Below, in pieces: positions 33,549-43,443 of a stretch of DNA of 64,000 nt. Source of the stretch: CBDBDZ01 sp965204215 (GTDB lineage Bacteria; Pseudomonadota; Gammaproteobacteria; Pseudomonadales; GM7GCV1). The notes beneath the pieces are model-generated. The model saw nothing but the letters and a program-made list of their open reading frames with translations. It had not been told where the DNA came from and did not search any database. The translations under genes and the position numbers were made by a program. The stretch spans positions 1 to 64,000 of the forward strand of contig CBDBDZ010000014.1 of the NCBI GenBank assembly GCA_965204215.1. The letters are read 5' to 3'. How positions within the stretch are numbered: position 1 is the stretch's first letter; every line of letters starts with the position of its first letter.

Positions 33549-36500
33549 TGTTACCTGTTAAAGCAGCCTTGGGATTTTACGGCAATCGCTACCTTCTAAC
33601 CCTTGGGCTTATTATTATTGTGTTGTCAGGCTATTCCGCTCTGACTAATTTGCCACGCATTGAAGACCCACACATTACCCCGCGCTTCCCTCGAATCACT
33701 ACCCAGTTCCCTGGCGCTTCTGCCCAACGAGTTGAAGCCTTGGTAACAGACCCGATTGAAGATGCCCTTAATGAAATTATCGAAATTAAAGAAATTAATT
33801 CAGCATCAGTTCAAGGTATTTCTATTATTAATCTTGAATTAGCCGACAATGTAAAAGATGGTGAAAACCAACGCGTTTTCACCAAAATTCAAAATCAACT
33901 AGACTCCGTCCAGGATGAATTACCAGCAGGGGTATTAAAGCCCGACCTGGACGATAAATTTACTGCTGTTGCCTTTAGTAAAATAATTGCCGTTTCCTGG
34001 GAAAAAGATATTCCAGCTCAACTAGGCATCATGAAGCGTTTAGCTGAAGACATTGCCGACATTATGCGCAATGTCTCTGGCTCTGATATTGTACGTATTT
34101 ACGGTGCGCCAGAGGAAGAAATACTGGTTGAAATTGATCGAGGTAAATTGGCGGATTTGGGTTTGAGTACTGCAAACATTGCCCAAATTATCGCCAATGC
34201 CGACAGCAAAGTACCAGCAGGTTCTATCCGCAATGATAATAGCGTCTTGTTTATTGAGGTGGAAGGTGAAATTGATATTACTCAACGCATTGGTCGCATT
34301 CCCATTGCAACCTCAATGCATACGTCACAATCTGTTTCAGCTAAAGTATTGACTTTGGGCGATATTGCCATCATCCACAAACAAGAAAAAACGCCTTTTA
34401 ATGATAGAATTTTACACAACGGTAAACGCAGTGTGCTGATTGCCGCTCGAACCAACAAAAATGTTCGCCTTGATAAATGGGCTGAAAAGGTCGATGCAAA
34501 AATTGCTCCCTTTGTTCAACATTATGGAGGAGGCTTTAACATTGAAACCATTTTTAACCAAAACATATATACCCAGGCGCGTTTGCTGGAATTAGGTAAC
34601 AACCTAATTGCCGGGGCATTATTAATTATTCTTATTGTTATGTTCAGCATGGGGATACGCTCGGCGTTAATTGTAGGCTCTGCTTTGCCATTGTCGGGAG
34701 CCTTAGCTCTTTTTGGCTTGAGTGTAATGGGTCAACAACTACACCAGATGGCAATCTTTGGAATGATTATAGCCATTGGTCTGCTGATAGATAATGCCAT
34801 TGTAATGACCGATGAAATACGCAAACACCTAGATTCTGGAAAGTCAACTTCTGAAGCCATCAGCCGTTCCGTTAGGCACTTATTTGTACCTCTGTTAGCT
34901 TCTACTTTAACCACTATACTTGGCTTTATGCCTGTATTTTTATTACCTGCGGCAATGGGCGATTTTGTTGGTCCTATTGCCGTGGCAGTAGTTTTGGCCT
35001 TAATTGCATCTTTTTTTATTGCCGTTAGTATTATTCCCGCATTATGTGGCATCTTTCTTAACCCCAAAACCAACTCAAAAGACACCTTGAGCAAATTTTC
35101 CTCTGGCATTAATGCAAAATGGCTTTCAGTAAGCTACAAAAAACTTATGGTTAACGCGTTTAAACATCCTGCCTTGACTTTATTAATTACTATCAGTATT
35201 CCCATAGCAGGATACATGTTATCAGGAACACTAGGACAGCAATTTTTCCCCCCTGCCGACAGGGATCAATTCGAGATTGAAATTAATTTACCCTACGATG
35301 CATCCATTGACCATACCCATAAGTTAATTGCGGAGATTGACCAACAACTTCGCCAGCGCAAAGGAGTTAAAGCACTTTCCTGGCGCTTGGGAGCCTCATT
35401 CCCAACAGTTTATTACAATAAAATTATGACGGTAACAGGTAACTCCAGTTATGCACACGGCATAGTTACCGCCAACTCGCTTGCCGACGGCAAGAGGTTG
35501 ATTGATGAACTGCGAACTGAATTGGAATTGCAGTACACTCAAGCTCAAATTGTTATCTCACCGTTTGCTCAAGGGCCTCCTATTGGTGCTCCTATCGCCA
35601 TTGAAATTACTGGTCCTGAAAATAATACACTCAAAGTTCTAGGTGAAAAATTACGCGCTATCATGCATCAAATTCCAGGCATTGTAGCAACAAATGCTAC
35701 GGTAACAGGAGGCTTACCGAAACTCAATTTTGTAGCTGATGAGGGGAAGGTGGCGCAGGCAGGACTAAGTTTAGTAGAAGTATCAAGACAAATAGAAGCC
35801 AATCTTGAGGGGCATATTGGCGGCAGCTTACAAGAAGATATCCAAGAGCTTCCCATTCGAGTTAGATTGCCATTTGAGCAACGCTCTAATCTGGATGAAA
35901 TTCGCAACATGCCCATTGTCAGCCCACTAACCGATGACTGGATACCCGCTTCCAGCCTGGGTAAGTTTGAATTGATTCCTGATTCAGGGAGTATTTCTCG
36001 AAAAAGTGGAAATCGTGCCAATGTTGTACTTGGCTATATTGATCAAGACTATTTGGTAATTGATGTCAGTAATGCCATTGAACAGAAAATGCGAGAAACC
36101 GGCTTTAGCGTTCCGTCGGGCTATGAAATTATTGTTTCTGGCGACAGCGCCGAGCAAGCTGAAGCATTTGACCAATTATTAACCTATTTGCCTGTGTTAT
36201 TGATGTTAATGATAACCACCATTGTTCTATCATTTAAAAGCGTACGTTTAGCTTTAACCATTTTTGCTGTGGCCTTCCTGTCTGTCGGTTTGGGTATGTT
36301 ATCGCTTTGGATTGGTGGCTATGCAAGAGGTTTCAATGCCATTATAGGCAGTATTGGCTTAATTGGTGTGGCAATCAATGGTACCATTGTGGTACTGGCA
36401 GCAATTCGAGCAAACCCCGAAGCTAAAGCTGGGAATATTCAATCCATTATTGAAGAGACCATTGGGTGCTCACGACATATTGTTTCTACCACTTTAACCA

Positions 36501-36670
36501 CAATTGGTGGTTTTATTCCGCTACTACTATTTTCAGGCGGCGACTTTTGGCCCCCTCTTGCCATTGTCATAGCTGGCGGGGTTGGCTTTTCTATTATTCT
36601 ATCTTTAGGCTTTTCGCCAGTAATGTATAAATTATTACTTGGTCGCAACTATCAACCTAGCCAGTCGTGA
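33548..36670 (+). CDS. RND efflux pump inner-membrane subunit
   Basis: The 1040-residue transporter has twelve membrane segments and two large periplasmic loops, as in AcrB/HAE1. In segment four the usual paired Asp reads I-D-N (A-I-G-L-L-I-D-N-A-I-V), keeping the first and replacing the second by Asn. In segment ten the proton-relay Lys position (AcrB K940) aligns with Asn in I-G-V-A-I-N-G-T-I-V. This is a variant proton-coupling centre shared by some RND subfamilies. The first gene supplies the adaptor and the third the channel; all three overlap by a few bases, so they form one operon. Substrates are unknown. Confidence 0.92.
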   Translation: MLPVKAALGFYGNRYLLTLGLIIIVLSGYSALTNLPRIEDPHITPRFPRITTQFPGASAQRVEALVTDPIEDALNEIIEIKEINSASVQGISIINLELADNVKDGENQRVFTKIQNQLDSVQDELPAGVLKPDLDDKFTAVAFSKIIAVSWEKDIPAQLGIMKRLAEDIADIMRNVSGSDIVRIYGAPEEEILVEIDRGKLADLGLSTANIAQIIANADSKVPAGSIRNDNSVLFIEVEGEIDITQRIGRIPIATSMHTSQSVSAKVLTLGDIAIIHKQEKTPFNDRILHNGKRSVLIAARTNKNVRLDKWAEKVDAKIAPFVQHYGGGFNIETIFNQNIYTQARLLELGNNLIAGALLIILIVMFSMGIRSALIVGSALPLSGALALFGLSVMGQQLHQMAIFGMIIAIGLLIDNAIVMTDEIRKHLDSGKSTSEAISRSVRHLFVPLLASTLTTILGFMPVFLLPAAMGDFVGPIAVAVVLALIASFFIAVSIIPALCGIFLNPKTNSKDTLSKFSSGINAKWLSVSYKKLMVNAFKHPALTLLITISIPIAGYMLSGTLGQQFFPPADRDQFEIEINLPYDASIDHTHKLIAEIDQQLRQRKGVKALSWRLGASFPTVYYNKIMTVTGNSSYAHGIVTANSLADGKRLIDELRTELELQYTQAQIVISPFAQGPPIGAPIAIEITGPENNTLKVLGEKLRAIMHQIPGIVATNATVTGGLPKLNFVADEGKVAQAGLSLVEVSRQIEANLEGHIGGSLQEDIQELPIRVRLPFEQRSNLDEIRNMPIVSPLTDDWIPASSLGKFELIPDSGSISRKSGNRANVVLGYIDQDYLVIDVSNAIEQKMRETGFSVPSGYEIIVSGDSAEQAEAFDQLLTYLPVLLMLMITTIVLSFKSVRLALTIFAVAFLSVGLGMLSLWIGGYARGFNAIIGSIGLIGVAINGTIVVLAAIRANPEAKAGNIQSIIEETIGCSRHIVSTTLTTIGGFIPLLLFSGGDFWPPLAIVIAGGVGFSIILSLGFSPVMYKLLLGRNYQPSQS

Positions 36671-38121
36671 AACGAGGTCGTGACAGGATGAGATTCATAA
36701 ATAGCATTCACTGTGCTTTCTTGCGCATCACCATTTTTGGTTCTATAGCAATATTTGCAATCAGTTGCACAGTAGGTCCCACTTATCAGCAGCCTGATTC
36801 CGATGTAACTTTCGACTACATTAATCAATCAGGATTGAAAGTTGATACCAATGAGCTCAATTGGTGGACAACATTTAATGATGAACAATTACACCGACTC
36901 ATTAACACCGCAATGGCGCGCGAAACCGATATGAAAATCGCAAAATCACGTTTAGACGAAGCCAGAGCTGTAAGAGCTTTGGCGCGCTCCAGCTTCTACC
37001 CTGCTATTCAAACCAATGCCGATTACACCTCCTACGAGGCTAGTATTGCAGCGCCTGGCGCCTTGGGACAATTAGTGAATATTGGCCTTATTGATAGAAC
37101 CGATGAAGTTTATAACTTAGGTATTGATACCAGCTGGGAATTGGACTTCTTTGGCGGCACTAGACGCAAAACGCAATCAGCCTCTCGCTCACTTCAAGCA
37201 TTTCAAGCCGACTACGAAGCAACAATATTATCACTAATTGCAGAGGTTGCATCAGCTTATTTTGAATTTATGGGTATTGAAAAACAATTGAAGTACCACC
37301 AGCGACAGTTAGAACTAAGACAACAAATTCATGCCCTTATTGTACGTAAAAACAAATTGGGACTTAGTAGCAAGGTTGACGTATTACAAAGCCAAGTCCA
37401 ATTGTCTCAATTAACCAATCGGCGACATTTACTACAGGCATCACGTAATGCAAGTTTGTATCGTTTGGGATTAGTCAGCACACTTACCCCTATTGAGATA
37501 ACCGAACAGCTAACAAAACCTGCAACAACCACTTTGCCTGAATTAATCGCTATAGGCAAACCTGCTGATTTACTAAAAAGGCGACCAGATATCATCGCCG
37601 CTGAGCGCAGATTAGCCGCAGCCTATGCAGAAGTGGGTGTTGCCAGAGCAGAATATTTTCCTAAGTTAGTTATCAATGCTCAATACGCTTTTGAAGCAGC
37701 AAATATCAGCGATATTGGATCAAATGCTGCTCGGACAACAGGTTTTGTCCCCAATATTCAGTGGCCCATCTTTGCAGGTAATCAACTCAATGCCAATTAT
37801 AAAGTAGCCAAAGCCAGAGTCAAAGCCGCCGAAGCCACTTATGAAGGTGTACTTCTTAACGCAATAATAGATGCCGAAACCAGGCTAAGTTACTATATAC
37901 AATCAACCAAAGCATTGGTATCTAGCAAAAACGCTCAACAAGCAGCCCAGCAAACCACCAATGTCAATTACAAGTTAAACGAACAAGGGCTTATTGAACT
38001 ACAAGCAGTACTGACCACCGAGTTGCAACAATTAGACATTGAACAACAACTTGCCAACCAGGAAGCGCAAACTTTTATTAATTTAGTACAAGTCTATAAA
38101 GCGCTTGGTGGCAGTTGGTAG
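36667..38121 (+). CDS. RND outer-membrane channel, NodT/OprM family lipoprotein
   Basis: The 484-residue protein starts at GTG 36667, or at ATG 36688, and has a lipoprotein signal with the lipobox I-F-A-I-S-C followed by T-V-G-P-T-Y-Q-Q-P, the classic NodT N-terminus. Two repeats with W-E-L-D-F-F-G and long helices L-R-Q...L-G follow, forming the trimeric barrel and alpha-tunnel of TolC-type channels. It ends the RND operon and overlaps the pump gene by 4 bp. A remnant of the TTA-type MITE begins 7 bp after its stop. Confidence 0.9.
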   Translation: MKRGRDRMRFINSIHCAFLRITIFGSIAIFAISCTVGPTYQQPDSDVTFDYINQSGLKVDTNELNWWTTFNDEQLHRLINTAMARETDMKIAKSRLDEARAVRALARSSFYPAIQTNADYTSYEASIAAPGALGQLVNIGLIDRTDEVYNLGIDTSWELDFFGGTRRKTQSASRSLQAFQADYEATILSLIAEVASAYFEFMGIEKQLKYHQRQLELRQQIHALIVRKNKLGLSSKVDVLQSQVQLSQLTNRRHLLQASRNASLYRLGLVSTLTPIEITEQLTKPATTTLPELIAIGKPADLLKRRPDIIAAERRLAAAYAEVGVARAEYFPKLVINAQYAFEAANISDIGSNAARTTGFVPNIQWPIFAGNQLNANYKVAKARVKAAEATYEGVLLNAIIDAETRLSYYIQSTKALVSSKNAQQAAQQTTNVNYKLNEQGLIELQAVLTTELQQLDIEQQLANQEAQTFINLVQVYKALGGSW

Positions 38122-38127
38122 TTTTTA

Positions 38128-38284
38128 ACCCAGATTAGTTTCTATAGTTCTAATTTGCCTGAACATTAACCTGACAATCACTTGAAACTGGTTTCGGGAC
38201 ATGAATTTGAAACACTTAGGGATTGGAGCACAGTAAGTCACTCATCATTAGCGCGACTGAAATAAGCGGAAACATAGCAGTACC
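38128..38284 (+). repeat. Degenerate remnant of TTA-type MITE (copy D)
   Basis: The left end ACCCAGATTA follows TTA at 38125-38127, and a block AAATAAGCGGAAACATAGCA near the right matches copy B. The middle is unrelated and the right terminal repeat is missing, so the copy is rearranged. The stretch to the next gene at 38414 shows nothing else. Confidence 0.5.
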
Positions 38285-38413
38285 ATTCGATATTTTATAT
38301 ATCGCATTAATAGCAGTTCTTCAATTAATTGTACCCCTAATACTCTTTACATCTTTAATATTTTAAATTTATTGCTAAAGTGGTAGCATTGCAAAATACA
38401 TTTAAAATAATTA

Positions 38414-38845
38414 ATGGTCAACTTTTTTCGCACACTAACTTTATTAATTGTAGCAACACTTGTTACCTACGTTGTTGCCACTGTATTCGTTTCCCAATTC
38501 AACCTCAATACTCTTGCTAATCTGGGAATTGAAATCGGTTTAGCACAACGCTTTGACAGTGCAATAGCTGACCTGGTCGGTATGCTAAGTGCATACTTAC
38601 CATTAATCTTTGTTGCCTTAATGCTTGGCTTTGGGTTCACACACTTTGTACTTGGAAGATTTATCACCCTGACCCTGATATGGTACGTTGCAGCTGGTTT
38701 CGTTTCCATACTGGTTTTGCACTTTGCACTATTTATGGTTTTAGATGTGTCTCCCATTGCTCCAACGCGCTCAACCTTTGGTCTATTAAGCCAAGCCTTA
38801 GCCGGTGCAATAGGTGGCCTTGTTCTTTTTAAACTCAACAAATAG
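38414..38845 (+). CDS. Hypothetical four-segment inner membrane protein
   Basis: The 143-residue protein has about four hydrophobic segments (starting L-T-L-L-I-V-A-T-L-V-T-Y-V-V-A, A-Y-L-P-L-I-F-V-A-L-M-L-G, W-Y-V-A-A-G-F-V-S-I-L-V-L, and a final G-L-L-S-Q-A-L-A-G-A-I-G-G-L-V). No catalytic motif is visible. It stands alone between the efflux operon and ada. The family is one I have seen as unnamed membrane proteins in marine gammaproteobacteria, but I do not assign a function. Confidence 0.7.
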   Translation: MVNFFRTLTLLIVATLVTYVVATVFVSQFNLNTLANLGIEIGLAQRFDSAIADLVGMLSAYLPLIFVALMLGFGFTHFVLGRFITLTLIWYVAAGFVSILVLHFALFMVLDVSPIAPTRSTFGLLSQALAGAIGGLVLFKLNK

Positions 38846-38895
38846 TTGATAATTTTTCGGTTGGTAGCAAATATTTTTTGATTTACCATAGCCTG

Positions 38896-39951
38896 GTGAA
38901 CATAAACTCTCCTGCCGAGTTATATCGTGCGCTCTGCACAAAAGACCCCCAATATGAAGGTGTCTTTATTGCCTGTGTAAAAACCACTGGAGTATTTTGC
39001 AGACCAACTTGTCGCGCCAGAAAACCCAAATTTGAAAATGTCGATTTTGTCAATACTACGCAGGAAGCTCTGCGTTTGGGTTACCGCCCCTGTAAAGTTT
39101 GTTTACCAATGACATTAGTTAATCAACCACCCAACTGGTTACAAGCATTGTTAAATGAAATCAATGACGACCCCAGTATCCGATTGCGAGACTATGACCT
39201 GCGTCAACGCGGGTTAGACCCCAACCGTGTACGGCGTTGGTTTAAAACGCATCACAATATTACCTTTCAATCTTATTTACGCAGTTTAAGACTCGGTATT
39301 GCCTTTGGGCATCTAACCCAGGGCGGGAAAGTGATTGATACCGCTTTTGGCTGTGGCTATAACTCGTTAAGTGGCTTTACTAGTGCATTTAAAAAACTTA
39401 CTGGAAAATTTCCTGTTATGACTATAAATCAAAATTTAATTAAGACTTATCAAATATTAACCCCTCTTGGGCCTATGCTTGCAGCCAGCGTCGGCAGCGG
39501 TATTTGTCTGCTTGAGTTTACTGACCGACGAATGCTGGAAACCGAATTAATGGATTTACAAAAACGCTTCAAAGCCAGCATTATTACTGCCGAGAGTGGA
39601 CATATCATACAACTGAGACAAGAGTTAAATGAATATTTTGATGGAAAGCGTCAACAATTTACCCTGCCTTTAGAACTTGTTGGTACTGATTTTCAACAAA
39701 ATGTTTGGAAACAGTTATTGAATATTCCCTATGGCGAGACTCGAAGTTATACACAACAAGCAAAGTCGATGGGAAATCCCAAATCAGTTAGAGCTGTAGC
39801 AGCTGCCAACGGCGCTAATAAAATTGCTATTGTTATTCCCTGCCACCGGGTTATCGGCAGTGATGGCAGTTTGACAGGGTATGCAGGAGGCCTGCCTAGA
39901 AAACAGCATTTACTGGAATTAGAGGCTAGAAATTCATTTAAGCTAGTATAA
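38896..39951 (+). CDS. ada: Bifunctional Ada: methylphosphotriester/O6-alkylguanine methyltransferase and regulator
   Basis: GTG 38896 gives an N-terminus like E. coli Ada; TTG 38878 is an alternative. The order is an N-terminal zinc domain with four Cys (F-C-R-P-T-C-R-A-R and Y-R-P-C-K-V-C) whose first Cys accepts methyl from phosphotriesters, an AraC-type helix-turn-helix region (residues about 90-180), and a C-terminal O6-methylguanine methyltransferase with I-P-C-H-R-V-I-G. About 350 residues, as in E. coli. It repairs alkylated DNA and, when methylated, activates its own gene. It is convergent with apaG. Confidence 0.93.
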   Translation: MNINSPAELYRALCTKDPQYEGVFIACVKTTGVFCRPTCRARKPKFENVDFVNTTQEALRLGYRPCKVCLPMTLVNQPPNWLQALLNEINDDPSIRLRDYDLRQRGLDPNRVRRWFKTHHNITFQSYLRSLRLGIAFGHLTQGGKVIDTAFGCGYNSLSGFTSAFKKLTGKFPVMTINQNLIKTYQILTPLGPMLAASVGSGICLLEFTDRRMLETELMDLQKRFKASIITAESGHIIQLRQELNEYFDGKRQQFTLPLELVGTDFQQNVWKQLLNIPYGETRSYTQQAKSMGNPKSVRAVAAANGANKIAIVIPCHRVIGSDGSLTGYAGGLPRKQHLLELEARNSFKLV

Positions 39952-39962
39952 CCCCAGATTAT

Positions 39963-40334
39963 TTAATGGAGGTGTTTTTTGGATGCCAGGACAAATTGAG
40001 GAACTTCAACTTCAAATCTTTTTCCCAATTCTGTGCGCATACTGTATATGCCGTACATGGTGCCAACCGGTGTCGCAATAACTGCACCACTATCATATTT
40101 GAACGACTGCATGGGTTTGATAACAGGTTGTTTGCCCACGACACCCTCACCTATCACTTCAATAGTTTTATCAAATTGATTGGTTATCCACCAATGCCTT
40201 GATAATAACTGAACCTGTAATTCGCTGGCATTGTGAATAGTAATTTCATAATAGAACTGGTAGGACCTTTCATTATCTAACAAGGTTTCGCTAATAAATT
40301 CAGTGCGAACACTCACATTAATTTGCGGTATCAT
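39963..40334 (-). CDS. apaG: ApaG/CorD family protein
   Basis: The 123-residue protein folds as a fibronectin-III-like beta sandwich and shows the family core Y-Q-F-Y-Y-E-I-T-I-H-N, H-W-W-I-T, G-E-G-V-V-G-K-Q-P-V-I and S-F-K-Y-D-S-G. It is the last gene of the lptD-surA-pdxA-rsmA-apaG cluster. The usual next gene, apaH, is absent; ada lies convergently instead. Function is uncertain in general; it has been linked to cobalt/magnesium tolerance and to Ap4A metabolism by co-location only. Confidence 0.93.
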   Translation of the reverse strand: MIPQINVSVRTEFISETLLDNERSYQFYYEITIHNASELQVQLLSRHWWITNQFDKTIEVIGEGVVGKQPVIKPMQSFKYDSGAVIATPVGTMYGIYSMRTELGKRFEVEVPQFVLASKKHLH

Positions 40335-40339
40335 GATGG

Positions 40340-41119
40340 CTACTCTCTATCAACAAGTGCATTTGCCATAGCTACAAATTGTGCAAGCGTTAATTGTTCA
40401 GGTCGATTGTTGGGATTAATGTCCAACTGCTCAAATTGCGAGTCATTAAATGACCATTTTAAATTATTGCGAATGGTTTTACGCCGTTTGGCAAAAGATT
40501 GCTTAATAATTGATTCAAATATTTCCAGAGACTTTACCTTTGTAGCAGGCTTTTTCGGCACAAGACGAATAATAGCAGAGTCAACCTTCGGTTTGGGCTT
40601 AAATGCGCTGGGTTCTACATCAAACAAATAATCCGTTGTATAGTGATATTGCAATATCACACTTAACCTTCCCCAGTGTTTGGTATCTGGCGTAGCAGAT
40701 ATTCTTTGAACCACTTCCTTTTGCAACATGAAATGCATGTCGGCAATACTGTGACAAAAGCTTGTTAGGTGCAACAACAATGAGGTTGATATATTGTACG
40801 GTAAGTTGCCGACAATTCTTATGTCTTGGTTATTTGCTAAATCGGCAAAATTAAAATGAAGTGCATCGGCATTAATCACTTCAAAATTACTGAATGTTGC
40901 AAACTGTGCTTCTAAATGAGAGATTAAATCTCTATCAATCTCAAGTGCTGTTAACAATTTACAGTGCTTGACCAAATACTGCGTTAACGCACCTTGCCCT
41001 GGTCCGATTTCGGCAATAAGTTGGGAAGGTTGTGGCCCAATAACGCCAATAATATCATTAATTACACCTGTATCGACAAGAAAATTTTGCCCAAAGCGTC
41101 TACGGGCACGGTGCTGCAT
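40340..41119 (-). CDS. rsmA: 16S rRNA dimethyladenosine transferase RsmA (KsgA)
   Basis: The 259-residue enzyme dimethylates A1518 and A1519 of 16S rRNA. It shows G-Q-N-F-L-V-D near the N-terminus, motif I A-E-I-G-P-G-Q-G-A-L-T, and catalytic N-L-P-Y-N-I-S. The helical C-terminal domain with S-F-A-K-R-R-K-T-I-R-N is present. It is the fourth gene of the lptD operon; pdxA directly abuts it and apaG follows 5 bp later. Full length. Confidence 0.95.
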   Translation of the reverse strand: MQHRARRRFGQNFLVDTGVINDIIGVIGPQPSQLIAEIGPGQGALTQYLVKHCKLLTALEIDRDLISHLEAQFATFSNFEVINADALHFNFADLANNQDIRIVGNLPYNISTSLLLHLTSFCHSIADMHFMLQKEVVQRISATPDTKHWGRLSVILQYHYTTDYLFDVEPSAFKPKPKVDSAIIRLVPKKPATKVKSLEIFESIIKQSFAKRRKTIRNNLKWSFNDSQFEQLDINPNNRPEQLTLAQFVAMANALVDRE

Positions 41120-42100
41120 TTAACCAGCTTTAACCATATCTGCCGCCATTTTCACCGCTGCTTGCAAGCTGGCTATTTCGGCAAACCCCGTTCCAGCAAG
41201 ATCGAGTGCCGTTCCGTGGTCTACAGAGGTTCGTATATAGGGCAACCCGAGAGTAATATTTACCGCATCATCAAAATGATGGCTTTTAATCACAGGTAAA
41301 CCTTGATCATGGTACATGACAAGAACAACATCGGTTTGTTTAAGCTGCTTTTTAATAAATAACGTATCGGCAGAAAAAGGACCTTTTACTATTTTCTTTT
41401 GGCGCTGAAAGCGTTCAATAACCGGCTTGATTATTTGTTGTTCTTCCATGCCCATATGTCCATCTTCACCTGCATGGGGATTTAACCCCGCAACCGCAAT
41501 ACGCGGTTTGGCGATACCAAATTGAGTAATAAGAGCGTTGTGGATAATATCCAGTGTTTGCTCTAGCATAGTTGAATTAATACTATCTGCGACTTCTCGA
41601 AGCGGTAAATGAGTGGTTGCTAACGCTACTTTCATCGTCGCTCCTGCCAACATCATTACCACACGTTGACAGCGTGCGCGCTCAGCAAAAAATTCGGTAT
41701 GCCCGCTAAATTTGTGCCCTGCTTCAAGTATAACACTTTTACTAATTGGCGCTGTTACCACTGCATCATAGAACTTGTCTACTCCACCTTGAGCAGCGGT
41801 TTCTAAAATGCTTAATACATAATTTGCATTTTGACGATTGAGAACACCTACATCGCAAGGGTAGTCTAAATAACGCGGAACAATATAGAGCTCAGAAGGT
41901 TTATTCGCAGGAGGGTTGAGTTGATCAACTTCCTTGAGTACCAGAGGTAAGCCCAGTAGTCTGGCACGTTGTTGCAATAAATTAGGGTCACCAATGGCAA
42001 CCAGGGCACAGTCGTGATTTTTCTGCGCTAACATAACGCATATATCTGGACCTATACCTGCAGGTTCTCCAGTTGTTAGCGCTATACAGGGTGTTTTCAT
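41120..42100 (-). CDS. pdxA: 4-hydroxythreonine-4-phosphate dehydrogenase PdxA
   Basis: The 326-residue enzyme oxidises 4-phosphohydroxy-L-threonine in pyridoxal 5'-phosphate synthesis. Family marks are T-T-G-E-P-A-G-I-G-P at the N-terminus, the metal-binding H in F-S-G-H-T-E-F, and Y-H-D-Q-G-L-P-V-I-K near the C-terminus with another ligand His. Start overlaps surA by 4 bp and the stop abuts rsmA. All key residues appear present. Confidence 0.95.
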   Translation of the reverse strand: MKTPCIALTTGEPAGIGPDICVMLAQKNHDCALVAIGDPNLLQQRARLLGLPLVLKEVDQLNPPANKPSELYIVPRYLDYPCDVGVLNRQNANYVLSILETAAQGGVDKFYDAVVTAPISKSVILEAGHKFSGHTEFFAERARCQRVVMMLAGATMKVALATTHLPLREVADSINSTMLEQTLDIIHNALITQFGIAKPRIAVAGLNPHAGEDGHMGMEEQQIIKPVIERFQRQKKIVKGPFSADTLFIKKQLKQTDVVLVMYHDQGLPVIKSHHFDDAVNITLGLPYIRTSVDHGTALDLAGTGFAEIASLQAAVKMAADMVKAG

Positions 42101-43428
42101 ATATTCAGGTTAATCTCTTCTTCCTCTTCCTGGGCCGAATTCAGCATGATTTCCACAAAGGCATCATCTCGTAATTCTTGAATCCACAATTGTAATTCTT
42201 CATCATAGCGACGACTACGTAATAGATTAACAGCTTGATTGCGAATTACATTTTCGCGCATATCCACTTCTTTACGCTCTTCAACCAGTAAAATATGCCA
42301 GCCAAACTTACTGCGAAAAGGCGCGCTAACTTCGTTGATCTTGGCTTGCTTGGTTGCCTGCTCAAATTCAGGTACCATTTGCCCTGGAAGCACCCAGCCT
42401 AAATCGCCACCTTGCAACGCTGAACTATAGTCTTCGGAATACACTTTGGCAAGTTCATCAAAGGCTTCGCCAGCACGAACTCTATCTGCCAGCGATTGCG
42501 CCAAACTTTGTGCATCATCGTCATCGCGTATTTCATTAGTAGGAATTAAGATGTGGCGAGTTTTATTTTGTTCAATCATCATTTCGGTTTGGTTATCGCG
42601 CATGTTATACACTTTCATAATGTGCACACCACCCCCACTTTGCACTGGAACACTGACATCACCCACATCCAAATCACCAATGGCTTCGGCTATTTCAATT
42701 GGAAATTCTGCAACCTTGCGCCAGCCTATGTCTCCTCCTTCAAGTGCCGTAGGGCCTTTTGAATAGCGAATGGCTAAACTTCGAAAATCTTCGCCATTGC
42801 GAATTTGTTCCAGAACTTCATCAATATCGGCATAAGATTTTGAGTTTTGTTCATCATCGCCTAAAGGAAAAACAATGTGACCAACAAAAAAATCGGGTTT
42901 GCGCCAAAATTGGCCCTCGCCTGATTGTAAAAAGTTATCAATTTCGCTGTCAGTAATATTAATTCGCCGATTCACATGCAATTGCTGAACCTGAGACAAA
43001 ATAATTTCTCGCTCTAATTGATGTCGAATGTCTGCAATGGAAAAGCCTTGAGATTCTAACGCAGCCGCATACTGGTTAGTAGTTAAATTACGCGATTTTG
43101 CCAAGCGCTCAAACGAGCGATTAATATCTTCAATGGGAATTTCAACCCCCATTCGCTCCGCTCTGTTTAGTTGCACTCTGTCGCTGATTAGACGTTCTAG
43201 CACTTGTTGGTTGAGCATTTCTCTGGGTGGCAACGGTTGGTCGGCATTTTTCAAACGCTTTAAAATATCGTCAACACGCTTAACCAATTCACTGTATAGC
43301 ACAACATTGTCATCAACCACTGCAACAATACCATCCAGGATTTTCAGTTGCGCCATGAGATGCGAACTGGCAAAAATTGATAATATTAGAAAAAGTATTG
43401 TTTTAACTGTAGTAGACAATGGAGACAC
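42097..43428 (-). CDS. surA: Periplasmic chaperone/peptidyl-prolyl isomerase SurA
   Basis: The 443-residue precursor starts with a signal peptide (hydrophobic segment L-F-L-I-L-S-I-F-A-S-S, cleavage near S-H-L-M-A-Q). The SurA N-terminal domain follows (D-G-I-V-A-V-V-D-D-N-V-V-L), then two parvulin domains, recognised by G-G-D-I-G-W-R and G-G-D-L-G-W-V. It escorts outer-membrane proteins to the Bam complex. It is encoded directly after lptD, whose product is one of its clients. The acidic tail E-E-E-E-E near the C-terminus is slightly unusual. Confidence 0.95.
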   Translation of the reverse strand: MSPLSTTVKTILFLILSIFASSHLMAQLKILDGIVAVVDDNVVLYSELVKRVDDILKRLKNADQPLPPREMLNQQVLERLISDRVQLNRAERMGVEIPIEDINRSFERLAKSRNLTTNQYAAALESQGFSIADIRHQLEREIILSQVQQLHVNRRINITDSEIDNFLQSGEGQFWRKPDFFVGHIVFPLGDDEQNSKSYADIDEVLEQIRNGEDFRSLAIRYSKGPTALEGGDIGWRKVAEFPIEIAEAIGDLDVGDVSVPVQSGGGVHIMKVYNMRDNQTEMMIEQNKTRHILIPTNEIRDDDDAQSLAQSLADRVRAGEAFDELAKVYSEDYSSALQGGDLGWVLPGQMVPEFEQATKQAKINEVSAPFRSKFGWHILLVEERKEVDMRENVIRNQAVNLLRSRRYDEELQLWIQELRDDAFVEIMLNSAQEEEEEINLNI

Positions 43429-43443
43429 CTGAAGTAAATTGTT

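Noticed and set aside
39951..40340. apaH expected after apaG
   Set aside because: No apaH-like phosphoesterase is encoded on either strand here; the next gene is convergent ada.
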